Shown here: one piece after another, positions 27,712-35,817 of the stretch
Numbering within the stretch: the first letter of the stretch is position 1
Layout of the letters: each line of letters opens with the position of its first letter
NCBI RefSeq assembly: GCF_025548535.1
Contig: NZ_JAJLQW010000003.1
Span: forward strand, 1 to 64,000
DNA: 64,000 nucleotides
Direction of reading: 5' to 3'
DNA from: Undibacterium sp. Jales W-56
GTDB lineage: Bacteria; Pseudomonadota; Gammaproteobacteria; Burkholderiales; Burkholderiaceae_D
Notes under the pieces: model-generated
Databases searched by the model: none
Seen by the model: only the letters and a program-made list of their open reading frames with translations
Told to the model about the DNA's origin: nothing
Program-made: the position numbers and the translations under genes

Positions 27712-28152
27712 TTATCCGGCTCGCATTCGAATCGCATCGACTACGCCAGCAAGGCCGTTAGTCAAGTCCTTGAATCGATCAGTAACTTCGCGTCTATCCT
27801 CAACGTTCCATTGGTGCGCCAATCCATCGCGCAGCTTGCGCGCTGATTTCTGGTTTCGTTTGCGAAGCTCGGAGCTTACCAACTGGACAAGTCGCTCGTC
27901 CGAAACAGGGATGGAAAAATAGGCCAATGAACGCTTAACAACCTCAATATTCAGTGATTCGTGTGCCGTCGATTTTTTCTTCTGCCCGGAACGTTCGCGG
28001 TAGTATCGTCCGACAAGCCGCACCGATGCTTCGAAGAGAACAAACTGCAGGAGGAATGCCTCAGGCTCCGCAAGCCCCTTCGAGGATGGTGCAATTGAGA
28101 ATAATTTCCTAAGGAACTTTGCTTGTTGCGAACTGAACTCAGCCATTTGCAT
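27712..28152 (-). CDS. Small HEPN-motif protein partnered with the helicase-nuclease
   Basis: A 146-residue, helix-rich, charged protein. It carries Arg108-Asp-Gly-Leu-Ala-His113 in RKLRDGLAHQW, an Rx4H motif characteristic of HEPN ribonucleases, with an acidic residue in the helix FVLFEASVRLV upstream. HEPN proteins occur as toxins or RNase effectors in many defence and toxin-antitoxin modules. Its ATG lies inside the end of the 1138-residue helicase gene (14 bp overlap, GAGG 6 bp upstream), so translation is coupled. A nuclease role is inferred from one motif only. Confidence 0.6.
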   Translation of the reverse strand: MQMAEFSSQQAKFLRKLFSIAPSSKGLAEPEAFLLQFVLFEASVRLVGRYYRERSGQKKKSTAHESLNIEVVKRSLAYFSIPVSDERLVQLVSSELRKRNQKSARKLRDGLAHQWNVEDRREVTDRFKDLTNGLAGVVDAIRMRAG

Positions 28153-31100
28153 TCAAGTCCTCATCGTTGGTGCCGTTTCTGGCACGCCAAAGCCAGCCGG
28201 GTAAAGCTTCTAGCCTCTCTATCCGCTCGGCTGGCAGACTACTAGCGGTTTTCCGCAAGTTACTAATCCACAAGCCCAATCGGAAACCGTCTGTTGTTTG
28301 ATGTTTTGCCGCAACTCGGCAATGTCCCTCACGAGCCACGAACTCAGTGAGATGACGATATCCAAGCTCCCATTGCTCTGCTCGGACGCTCCAAATCCAA
28401 CTGCCCGTCGATTCCAGCAGCGCTTTTCGTTCCGTCGATAGACTTTCTTTTTTTGCTCTCTGCACCGTTACCCATTGCCCAAGTCGATAGCCATCTGCCG
28501 TTAGATGATCTCCACTGACTTGGCAATGTCCTTCGCGGGCCACAAACTCCGCAAGATGACGAAATCCCAACTCCCACTCATCGGACACCACGGCCCATAC
28601 CCAACCAGCGATTGCCTCAAGCCGGGCTCTACGATCCGGAGATAAGCTGTCTTTTTTCTGTCGTTGCGTACTAACCCACCACCCCAAACTGTATCCATTG
28701 GTCGTCTTGAATCGTTGAGGAACATCGCTCCTCCCCTCTCTCGCTGCAAAGTCGACGAGTTCCCTATAGCCTTTTTCCCACTGTTCAGAAAGGACGTCCA
28801 ATCCCCAGCCAGGTATTGCTTCGAGTCGGCTCCTCCGCTCACGTGGCAGAACGTCTCTTTTCTTTCTTTGCACAGTCAGCCACTGTCCGAGGCGAAACCC
28901 ATCGCTCGTTTCATACTTAACAGGAACTTGGCAATGTCCTTCGCGATCTGCAAATTCCGTCAAATAGCGCAGCCCGATTTCCCATTGCTCATCAAGCAAA
29001 TTCCACGCCCAGCCTGGCATTGCTTCGAGCCGTTCTTTCCGCGAATCTGACAAATCATCATGAATTACTCGTTGGTTCTTGACCCATGTGCCTAATGGGA
29101 ATCCGGTCGGAGTCCGATAGTCTCTTTCGACTTTGCTATGCCCTTCACGGCCTACAAATTCTTCTAAGTGGCGAACCCCCATCTCCCACTGATCTTCAAT
29201 AGCATCCCATACCCAACCAACGACGGCTTCAAGTCGCTCTTTTCTTCCAGGTAGCAAATCATCCTTGGCCATTCGCTGAACGGATACCCATAGTCCCAAG
29301 CGAAATCTATCTGGAGTACTGAATTTCCGGGGAACTCGGCAATGCCCTTCACGATCTGCGAAATCGCTCAAATATCGCAGTCCCAAATCCCATTTATCCG
29401 AAAAAACATTCCACGTCCACCCTGGGGTAGCTTCAAGCATGGCTTTGCGCGAAGGCGGCAATGCCTCTTTCGCTTGACGTTGCGTGCCGATCCACCAACC
29501 CAAACGGTACCTTTCCTCCGCACGGTAATCCTGAGGAATTTGGCAATGCTGTTCTCGTTCAACAAATGCTTGAAGCAAGCCAAACCAGAAATTCCATGAC
29601 GCCGTAACTTGCTCAACCAAGTGAGTGCGCAAGGCGGAGCCAAATGCCGCATCTACTGATGCAGGCAAATCAAAACTGATTTTCCGAAGACTATCCGACC
29701 TGACAACGGAGCCTGGCCTTTTGCCCAACCCGGTTCTGACTTGATCAAGTTCCGCCGCCAGTTCATCGTCATGCGCCTTCAGCGCGTTCAACACATCCCA
29801 AATCGGCTTGAAGTTACTCGCCTCTATGGCCTCTTCGGCATCATTCCCTGTCGCGATAAACACCGGTAGGATAATGGTGCCGACCTTTTTGTCTGGACTC
29901 AGGCGAATAGCGCGACCTACCGCCTGAATGATGTCCACCTGACTACTTCGTGGGTCAATAAAGGCCACACCATCGAGCGAAGGCACATCCACGCCTTCAG
30001 ATAGGCAACGTGCATTGCTCAGCACGCCACGCTCATCTGCGTTCAAAGATTTGAGCTGATCGAGCTTTACCTTGCGTTTGCTGGCGGGCATGTCGCCGGA
30101 AACAAAATCAGTACGCAGGCTACCACTGGGCCGGTGCTCCTCACCGATCCAGCCGATCACCTGCTGAACTTCCGTGGTGAAGGCTTCGGCGCGCTTGACG
30201 CGACTATGGAAACTGATCACCCGCTTGAGGTCATAGTCTTTGATCGCCTTGAGCAGCCCGATCTGCGCGGCGAGCGATTCAGTATCGGTTTCAATGCCTG
30301 TATCAGTTGCAACCAGATCACGGTTGGCAATCCAAGCAGCGATGGTGGGGTCATCCACACCAATGACGACGACGCGATAATCAGTGAGTAGCTTTCTGGC
30401 GATCGCTTGCCCGAACGGTAGGGCATACAGGACTTCGCCAAACAAGCTCACGTTGTCCATGCCAACAACTTCGACGCCTCGCTCCTCAGCGGCTTTCTTG
30501 ATATTGCTGGCGTAGGTGCGCGGCGTAGCGGTAGCAAATAATCGCTTATGGCTGCGTATCTGCGCGCCATCGAGGACGGTACTGAAGGCGCTATCGACTT
30601 TGCCTGCGCAACGGTGGGCTTCGTCGGCAACGACCAAATCAAAGGCGGGAATAGTTGCATCAGCTTGAGCTAAAGCGACGATGGCGGACGATTGGTAGGT
30701 GGAGAAAACCACCCGATTGCCAGCCCCCGCAAGAAAACGCTTTATTGCGTCGGCATCGGAGGTGACGGGAAAAGCCAGGTCGGCCACGGTGTGGATAGAT
30801 TCATCGTCACCTTTTTTCCCGACGGTCTGATCGGAACAAACGCACAGCACTTCAAATGGCGAGGTTGCGGCAAACGTCCATTCCCGCAGAGTCTGTGACA
30901 GCAGGCCAAGGGACGGCACCAGTACCAGCGTGCTATGCGCAGAGAGGCGCTCCTTCACCCATAAGGTAACGTAGGTCTTGCCGGTGCCACAGGCCATGAT
31001 GAGTTGGCCTCGTTCGGCGCTGTGCAGTCCCTGCACTGCGGCGTCAATGGCCTCAATCTGGTGTTCCCGTGGCTGGGGTGGCGCTCGGCGCTTACCTAGC

Positions 31101-31555
31101 GCCAGGCTGGCCATATTCGCCGGGTATTCGAGTTCGGCGCGCCCGAAGTCGGACAGCAGAAAGCGGATAACAGGTTTTTCCTGTGCTTCGCAGACCTGCC
31201 GGGCGTTACCGCCGATCAAATCGGTCGTGGCGACAAGCAGGCGATGGTCGATGCCCTTGCGGTTGGATTCACTGAGGAATTTATCGACATCGTGTTTGGT
31301 GATGTGGTAATCGGGCGAGTAGCACTTGGCCTGAACGGCCCAATTTTCCCCATTCTTATGGCGGAAAACCAAGTCAATTCCGCAGTCCGCTCCCCAGCGT
31401 CCAGGCCAGTCGTCCCATAACCAAATCTGGTCAATTTGGGTGGACCATTCTGGATCAGCCGTTAGAAACCATTTGACGAAATGTTCAAACTGCTTACCCC
31501 GTTTCGCGGTGTCGGAATCGAGGCTTTGATAGAAATCAGAAAATAGAGCGGTCAT
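28139..31555 (-). CDS. Mrr-like nuclease/SF2 helicase with seven helicase-associated repeats
   Basis: A 1138-residue, three-part protein. Residues 1-145 are a PD-(D/E)xK restriction-endonuclease-like (Mrr) domain: Glu24 in KQFEHFVKWF, Asp61 in CGIDLVFRH and Gln75-Ala-Lys77 in AVQAKCY. Residues 160-600 are an SF2 helicase: Walker A ACGTGKT (188-194), DEAH (311-314), TATP (342-345) and QAVGRAIRLS (544-553). Residues 657-1134 hold seven helicase-associated (PF03457-type) repeats of 68 residues, a likely nucleic-acid-binding array. No methyltransferase gene is nearby, so self/non-self discrimination must differ from classic restriction. The start at 31555 lacks a clear Shine-Dalgarno. Confidence 0.88.
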   Translation of the reverse strand: MTALFSDFYQSLDSDTAKRGKQFEHFVKWFLTADPEWSTQIDQIWLWDDWPGRWGADCGIDLVFRHKNGENWAVQAKCYSPDYHITKHDVDKFLSESNRKGIDHRLLVATTDLIGGNARQVCEAQEKPVIRFLLSDFGRAELEYPANMASLALGKRRAPPQPREHQIEAIDAAVQGLHSAERGQLIMACGTGKTYVTLWVKERLSAHSTLVLVPSLGLLSQTLREWTFAATSPFEVLCVCSDQTVGKKGDDESIHTVADLAFPVTSDADAIKRFLAGAGNRVVFSTYQSSAIVALAQADATIPAFDLVVADEAHRCAGKVDSAFSTVLDGAQIRSHKRLFATATPRTYASNIKKAAEERGVEVVGMDNVSLFGEVLYALPFGQAIARKLLTDYRVVVIGVDDPTIAAWIANRDLVATDTGIETDTESLAAQIGLLKAIKDYDLKRVISFHSRVKRAEAFTTEVQQVIGWIGEEHRPSGSLRTDFVSGDMPASKRKVKLDQLKSLNADERGVLSNARCLSEGVDVPSLDGVAFIDPRSSQVDIIQAVGRAIRLSPDKKVGTIILPVFIATGNDAEEAIEASNFKPIWDVLNALKAHDDELAAELDQVRTGLGKRPGSVVRSDSLRKISFDLPASVDAAFGSALRTHLVEQVTASWNFWFGLLQAFVEREQHCQIPQDYRAEERYRLGWWIGTQRQAKEALPPSRKAMLEATPGWTWNVFSDKWDLGLRYLSDFADREGHCRVPRKFSTPDRFRLGLWVSVQRMAKDDLLPGRKERLEAVVGWVWDAIEDQWEMGVRHLEEFVGREGHSKVERDYRTPTGFPLGTWVKNQRVIHDDLSDSRKERLEAMPGWAWNLLDEQWEIGLRYLTEFADREGHCQVPVKYETSDGFRLGQWLTVQRKKRDVLPRERRSRLEAIPGWGLDVLSEQWEKGYRELVDFAAREGRSDVPQRFKTTNGYSLGWWVSTQRQKKDSLSPDRRARLEAIAGWVWAVVSDEWELGFRHLAEFVAREGHCQVSGDHLTADGYRLGQWVTVQRAKKESLSTERKALLESTGSWIWSVRAEQWELGYRHLTEFVAREGHCRVAAKHQTTDGFRLGLWISNLRKTASSLPAERIERLEALPGWLWRARNGTNDEDLNANG
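28154..29587 (-). repeat. Seven tandem 68-codon helicase-associated repeats
   Basis: Within the helicase gene, seven successive units share the pattern (E/D)(Q/E)WE.G.R.L.(E/D)FA.REGH, then (G/D)(F/Y).LG.WV..QR, then L...R...LEA..GW.W. The first unit is the most diverged (FGLLQAFVEREQHCQIPQDY). Units differ in sequence at the DNA level, so this is old duplication under protein-level selection rather than a recent expansion. Confidence 0.9.
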
Positions 31556-31609
31556 ATAAAGGACAACTTGGTTGAAATGAGATACTCCCGCCCTGAAAAA
31601 TAAACTAGA

Positions 31610-32323
31610 TCAATCAAACGTTTTAATTACTTTGTAGCGAATGTTAGTATTGCTTGCCTTAATCACCTGAAATCTTGCCCCTCGGTAGCCAATCGTGTCT
31701 CCCTGAGAAAGATCATATTTCAGGTCTTGCGAAAATGCTGGCCGCGCAGTGCCGTCGCTGAATTCTCGATAAAGTACTGAGATCGTATTTTGTGAAATTC
31801 CCGTGTAAACCAATTCACGCTTAAAACTGTCTCCATCCCATTTCTCGTAGGTCGTATGTTTAAAATTGGTCACAGGAATAGCTCCCAGCATGATCATGTA
31901 CGTCATGCTGCCGGCAACGCCATTGGTACCGTAGACTACAGCAGGCTTCGATGTATCGCTAGGCACAAAAACCCCGCCACCATTGGGATGTTCTTTGCCC
32001 AAAAATATAGTTTCAGCTTTCTCAGCAATAAAAAACTTGCCGCTTTCATTTTCTGAGTCCAACCTAAAAACGCCAGCGCGGACACGCAGCGTCCCTGAAG
32101 CCGATGCTTTGGGATCGCTAAGGTCTTGATCAATGCGAATCGCAGGGTAAACTCTCCTGTAAGCTTTTGAAACAATGTTCTGACCGATTTCCGCTTCGGC
32201 ATCAACGTCAATGGCAGGCAAAATTACGACTTCGGCCTTCGCAAAGTATCGATTAACGGTTGGTGGCGTGGCGCAGCCTGCAAGGGCCAAGGAAACCAAA
32301 ATTAGACCAGCGACTTTGTTCAT
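31610..32323 (-). CDS. Hypothetical lipoprotein
   Basis: A 237-residue protein with a lipoprotein signal peptide (MNKVAGLILVSLALAGC; lipobox LALAGC). The mature part is beta-rich and of unknown family. The start at 32323 has TAGGAG 6 bp upstream; an upstream in-frame extension is rejected because it lacks a signal. It ends 54 bp before the helicase gene on the same strand, so it may share its transcript, though a lipoprotein is an unusual partner. Its base composition is more AT-rich than the helicase gene. Confidence 0.75.
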   Translation of the reverse strand: MNKVAGLILVSLALAGCATPPTVNRYFAKAEVVILPAIDVDAEAEIGQNIVSKAYRRVYPAIRIDQDLSDPKASASGTLRVRAGVFRLDSENESGKFFIAEKAETIFLGKEHPNGGGVFVPSDTSKPAVVYGTNGVAGSMTYMIMLGAIPVTNFKHTTYEKWDGDSFKRELVYTGISQNTISVLYREFSDGTARPAFSQDLKYDLSQGDTIGYRGARFQVIKASNTNIRYKVIKTFD

Positions 32324-32785
32324 TTTTACTCCTACAATAGATTTCGAAAAATTGCCGAGCACCGGCGATAGGTTCCATTGTTGACAACGCCTACAATCAC
32401 TACCACGCCATCGGCGAGCGTCTGATTGCCAGGTCAAGCAAATACGTCGCTCCAGTCACGCTTTTTGATTGGCAAATCAACAATTTTTTCTAGTGTACGC
32501 GGTAAATACTAATTGAAACCAACCAACAATCATAAAAATTCATTTCGGCATTTTCTTGTCTGCGCAACTACGACCTGATTGCAGTCGTCACGGCCCAGCA
32601 AAAGACGTCCAAGGCGAGCACGGACTGACAGCTTACGCGATGATGCTTTATGCCAAGTCGGGATCTGCTCTCACTAGCCAATCAGGACGAACAGCAAAGC
32701 GGCAGTCGGATGCCCAAACCAATCGACGGCATATCCCTGATGTTGACTGCAATTTCTTACATATATTATCACTAGTAGTGTCCGG
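32324..32785. other. Intergenic region, no gene recognised
   Basis: This 462 bp stretch between the lipoprotein start and the transposase remnant contains only short unconvincing frames. It must hold the lipoprotein promoter. No repeat or RNA was recognised. Confidence 0.45.
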
Positions 32786-33323
32786 TTAAAAATCGAATAA
32801 ATTCAATTGGTTAGCAATGGTTGCCATTTCACAAATGTAGTCATCGGTCTGAAAGGCGCGTGAAATCTCAGTTTTCTCAAAAACGGAGACCGATAAAATC
32901 TGTAATAAAGTGTAGGGCGAGGCGATCAATACATAAGTCGAGATAGCACACCAAATTTGCGTCTTCACGGCGTTCTCGCTGTTACCCAAAAAATGTTTAA
33001 TGCGCAAATGCTGCTTAATCCATTTGAAAAATAATTCAACCTGCCAGCGACTTTTGTACAACGCCGCAATCGTCGTTGCTGGCAGCGTAGTATTGTTCGT
33101 CAAGAACACCTACGTTTGGCCGGTTTGCATACAACTTACGACTGTTGGCACCGAACGTCACTTCAATGTCTCGTAGCGATTCACGCCAGGTCAATTGCGC
33201 AAACGCCATCACTCGAAATTGCTCGGCACAACTCAATCGACGGACGCCTGCATTACCCGCATAGCGATCAACAATCCGCTTAAAACTCGTCCAAGGAATG
33301 AACTCCATTACTTGGGAAAACAA
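32786..33323 (-). pseudogene. IS4-family transposase remnant with internal deletion
   Basis: Two pieces of one transposase are joined out of frame. The N-terminal piece (33323 to about 33115) has FSQVMEFIPWTSFKRIVDRYAGN and the DUF4372-type AEQFRVMAFAQLTWRESLRDIE. The C-terminal piece (about 33109 to 32786) has the DDE-family YKSRWQVELFFKWIKQHLRIKHFLG. The middle, including most of the catalytic core, is missing, so the element cannot transpose. The left border near 32775 (TGTCCGGTTAAAAA) may be an IS end; a matching right end was not found. Confidence 0.85.
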
Positions 33324-33867
33324 CGTCTTGCCAACATTCGTGTTTCATCTCCTCGGTTAGAAAAACTTAAAAAATGACATAAAAATGCAATTTCCAATTT
33401 TAAATTGGCACCAAACAAAATCGCCCAGGAACCCGCGTCGTTATACGGATTCTTCAGCTTTTAAAGCAATTTAACAGGACAGTAGTGATATATTATTTCG
33501 ATGGTTGAACGCAACCGCAGCTCACAGCTCCTCACAAGGCTTTGGGCTTTTTTCATTCCGACGCAGAAAAAAGAAATCCCATCAATAATGAACGCCACGG
33601 CAAAACCGACCTGACAGTGGACGCGCAAGAACACGCCAACAAACTCGTTCGGCGAGCGCTTCGGCACTCAAACGAGCCCTACTCCCGCGCAGCCTTGATC
33701 TGAAATTTTCTCTGAAATATCGGCACTGATCTAACCGAGCGTCACACACCACCGCTGAAGGTGCCACACCGACGACACTCACCCTGCACCCGCGAAGGCC
33801 CATGACATTCCCATGTCATGGGCCTTTTCCTATTCGTAGCAACTACACCTAACAACTGGGGAGCAAA
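33324..33867. other. Gene-poor region of the island
   Basis: 544 bp with overlapping short frames on both strands and no recognised protein. It includes a strong hairpin at 33795-33830 near its right end. It may be debris of deleted genes. Confidence 0.45.
33795..33830. terminator. Strong hairpin, probable terminator
   Basis: A perfect 14 bp inverted repeat AAGGCCCATGACAT/ATGTCATGGGCCTT with a 4 nt loop, followed by TTCC on the plus strand. No intact gene reads into it now, so it probably belonged to a gene that has been lost. Confidence 0.7.
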
Positions 33868-34062
33868 ATGAACAAGATCACTTCCCCGAATAAATCGTTC
33901 GAGAACGTCCAACCATCCGCCACCACAGACGAGATTGCCAATGTCACTCTTACTCCATTTTGGCTTCTCAATGCCGGTGCGACCAAGAAACCAGGTAAGC
34001 GCAGCGCTGGCATTCTCAATTATCACGGGACAATGACCGTCGTGACCTCCTTATCGCAGTAA
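33868..34062 (+). CDS. Possible small protein
   Basis: A 64-residue frame starting MNKITSPNKSFENVQPSATT. A strong Shine-Dalgarno (GGGGAG) lies 4 bp before the ATG, directly after the 33795 hairpin. No family, signal peptide or membrane segment is recognised, and a competing antisense frame covers it. The ribosome site is the main support. Confidence 0.35.
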   Translation: MNKITSPNKSFENVQPSATTDEIANVTLTPFWLLNAGATKKPGKRSAGILNYHGTMTVVTSLSQ

Positions 34063-34127
34063 CGCGAAACAAAGGTGACTGGTTCTTCAGTCGTGAACGG
34101 CCTTAGTCAAGCGACGCATTCTAGTGA

Positions 34128-35081
34128 CTAAAGCTCGTAACGAACTCCCACGGAGGCGGTCCAGCGTGGCGCCAGTTGAAAGCCATTCACTTTTTGATAG
34201 ACCGGTAGCTGCAGGAAGCCGAATATCTTGGCTTGTTTCGTCATCGACACCGTCAAGCCTGGGCTGAGATATACCAGCGTTCCGCCGCTATTGTCCGCAT
34301 CGGCGTTCAATCCGGCGTCGCGCTTAGCGCTGCGTGCATTGATCTGCAATTGCGGCGACAGATGATCGATGGCCGTATAGCGCACGCCGAAATTCACGTT
34401 GAGCGACGAACCCTGCCGGTATTCTTCTTTGGAGTTGAGCGCGACCTGGACCAGGCCTTGCGCGAAGTAATCCCAGCGCTGGTCAATCGGACCGAAGGTA
34501 TACGCGCCAAGCAGCAGATCGGTAGTTCCTGATCCCGGCTGCAAGCCGCGGTCCAGCGCCTGCGCTGCTTGAGGACCGCCATTGAAGCTGTTGTGATAGC
34601 CGCCGGTGGCCAGCTTGAGACCGAATTGCAGTCCCATATTCTTGGCATCCGTCAAACCTTGATAGCGGCCGACAACGCGGAGGTCGCCTATGCCCTTGGT
34701 ATGCGAGGAAGATATCTCCGTATCGCCTGGAGCGATTGTGCTGTGCGAGCGATCAATATAGGGTAATTGCAGGTTCACGCCCCAATCGGCGTTCGGGCTG
34801 TAATCCAGTCCCAAGCTAAGGTAATTATTCTTTGTTCCCTGTTCAATTTCTCGTTCTTGCGGTGCCGGATAATTGCTGCGATTGACGCTGCCGGTGCCGC
34901 TGCGTAATTGGGATTGGTTCAGATAGTCGTAACGTAGATCAAGACGCAGTCCGGGTTCGGTCACGAATCCCTGACTATCCCAGTCGGAACTCAGGGTGCA
35001 GCCACAACTGGCACAAGCCATCGCATAAGCGGGCGACAAAATCAAGGCGCTGACCAGCGCATTACGGGTAATGGTATTCAT
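34128..35081 (-). CDS. Outer-membrane beta-barrel protein with Cys-rich mature N-terminus
   Basis: A 317-residue protein. A signal peptide (ALVSALILSPAYAMA) is followed by CASCGCTLSSDWDSQG, then alternating beta-strands (LRLDLRYDYLNQSQLRSG, GLDYSPNADWGVNLQLPYID) to a C-terminal aromatic strand (VGVRYEL). It resembles a family of outer-membrane proteins often found with metal or copper genes. It lies downstream of the DUF2946 gene on the same strand; the two probably form an operon. The C-x2-C-x-C cluster could bind metal; that is inference. Confidence 0.75.
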   Translation of the reverse strand: MNTITRNALVSALILSPAYAMACASCGCTLSSDWDSQGFVTEPGLRLDLRYDYLNQSQLRSGTGSVNRSNYPAPQEREIEQGTKNNYLSLGLDYSPNADWGVNLQLPYIDRSHSTIAPGDTEISSSHTKGIGDLRVVGRYQGLTDAKNMGLQFGLKLATGGYHNSFNGGPQAAQALDRGLQPGSGTTDLLLGAYTFGPIDQRWDYFAQGLVQVALNSKEEYRQGSSLNVNFGVRYTAIDHLSPQLQINARSAKRDAGLNADADNSGGTLVYLSPGLTVSMTKQAKIFGFLQLPVYQKVNGFQLAPRWTASVGVRYEL

Positions 35082-35175
35082 GGAAATCCTGAAGCATAGG
35101 GGGTTCTGCCAAGCTGGATGTCGCCTGGCGAAATAAAGTGTCCGGCGGCTACAGAGCCACCGGTATTGGATTGGA

Positions 35176-35583
35176 TCAGCTAAGAGGGTATGGCGGGCCG
35201 CGCGGCGCGGCGGCCAGGATCAAGGCAGATTTTTTGTTGGACGCCGGTGTTGCTATCGCAATTTCATTCGTATTGCCGATGGTAAAATCAGCCGCCTCCA
35301 GCGCAACGGGAAAGGCCATGCTTCCGCCAACAAAGCAGTAGGGACAATGCTCTCCGTGATCGGTTTTGGCTGGTACTGTGGGCGTGCTACCTTGATCAGG
35401 TGCAAGGGATTGCAGGCCAGAAGAGCGGCAAATCTCTGCCATGCCAGGCGCTGATTTGCCAATGGATGTACCCATATAGGCGTGCGACAGCGACGGCATG
35501 AATGCCTGCATCAGCAGGGCAAACACGGTGAGCCAGGTGATGAATTTCCTGTTGGTCCTGTTAGATATGCGCCTCAATTCCAT
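35176..35583 (-). CDS. DUF2946 family protein
   Basis: A 135-residue protein with a signal sequence or membrane anchor (FITWLTVFALLMQAFMPSLSHA) and the family motif HGEHCPYCFVGG. DUF2946 proteins are short, exported, with a His/Cys pair, and are frequently encoded with copper-handling or TonB genes. It precedes the Cys-rich outer-membrane protein by 95 bp, supporting a shared metal-related role. Confidence 0.8.
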   Translation of the reverse strand: MELRRISNRTNRKFITWLTVFALLMQAFMPSLSHAYMGTSIGKSAPGMAEICRSSGLQSLAPDQGSTPTVPAKTDHGEHCPYCFVGGSMAFPVALEAADFTIGNTNEIAIATPASNKKSALILAAAPRGPPYPLS

Positions 35584-35817
35584 AGGCCGGCATTTTATCA
35601 GACAGGATGACGTCTTCCGGTATTGTCATGCCTCATAATGGCGGTCTGTCATGCTGCGCACTGCCGGAACCTTGCCGCATTTGCGCAACAAATTCTAAAA
35701 ATGTCGTTTTTTCCCCAGTCACGGCTGTAAATTAATAACAATAAACGTATGATCTGCGAAGGTGTATTGACATAAACCTCTTGCCGTCGACGTACTATTT
35801 TTTGAAGGATGCCATTC

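Noticed and set aside
33742..34026. 94-codon minus-strand frame opposite the short gene at 33868
   Set aside because: No ribosome site or family; the plus-strand frame has the better start signal.
27712..34062. Classic restriction-modification system
   Set aside because: No methyltransferase or specificity gene was found near the helicase-nuclease.
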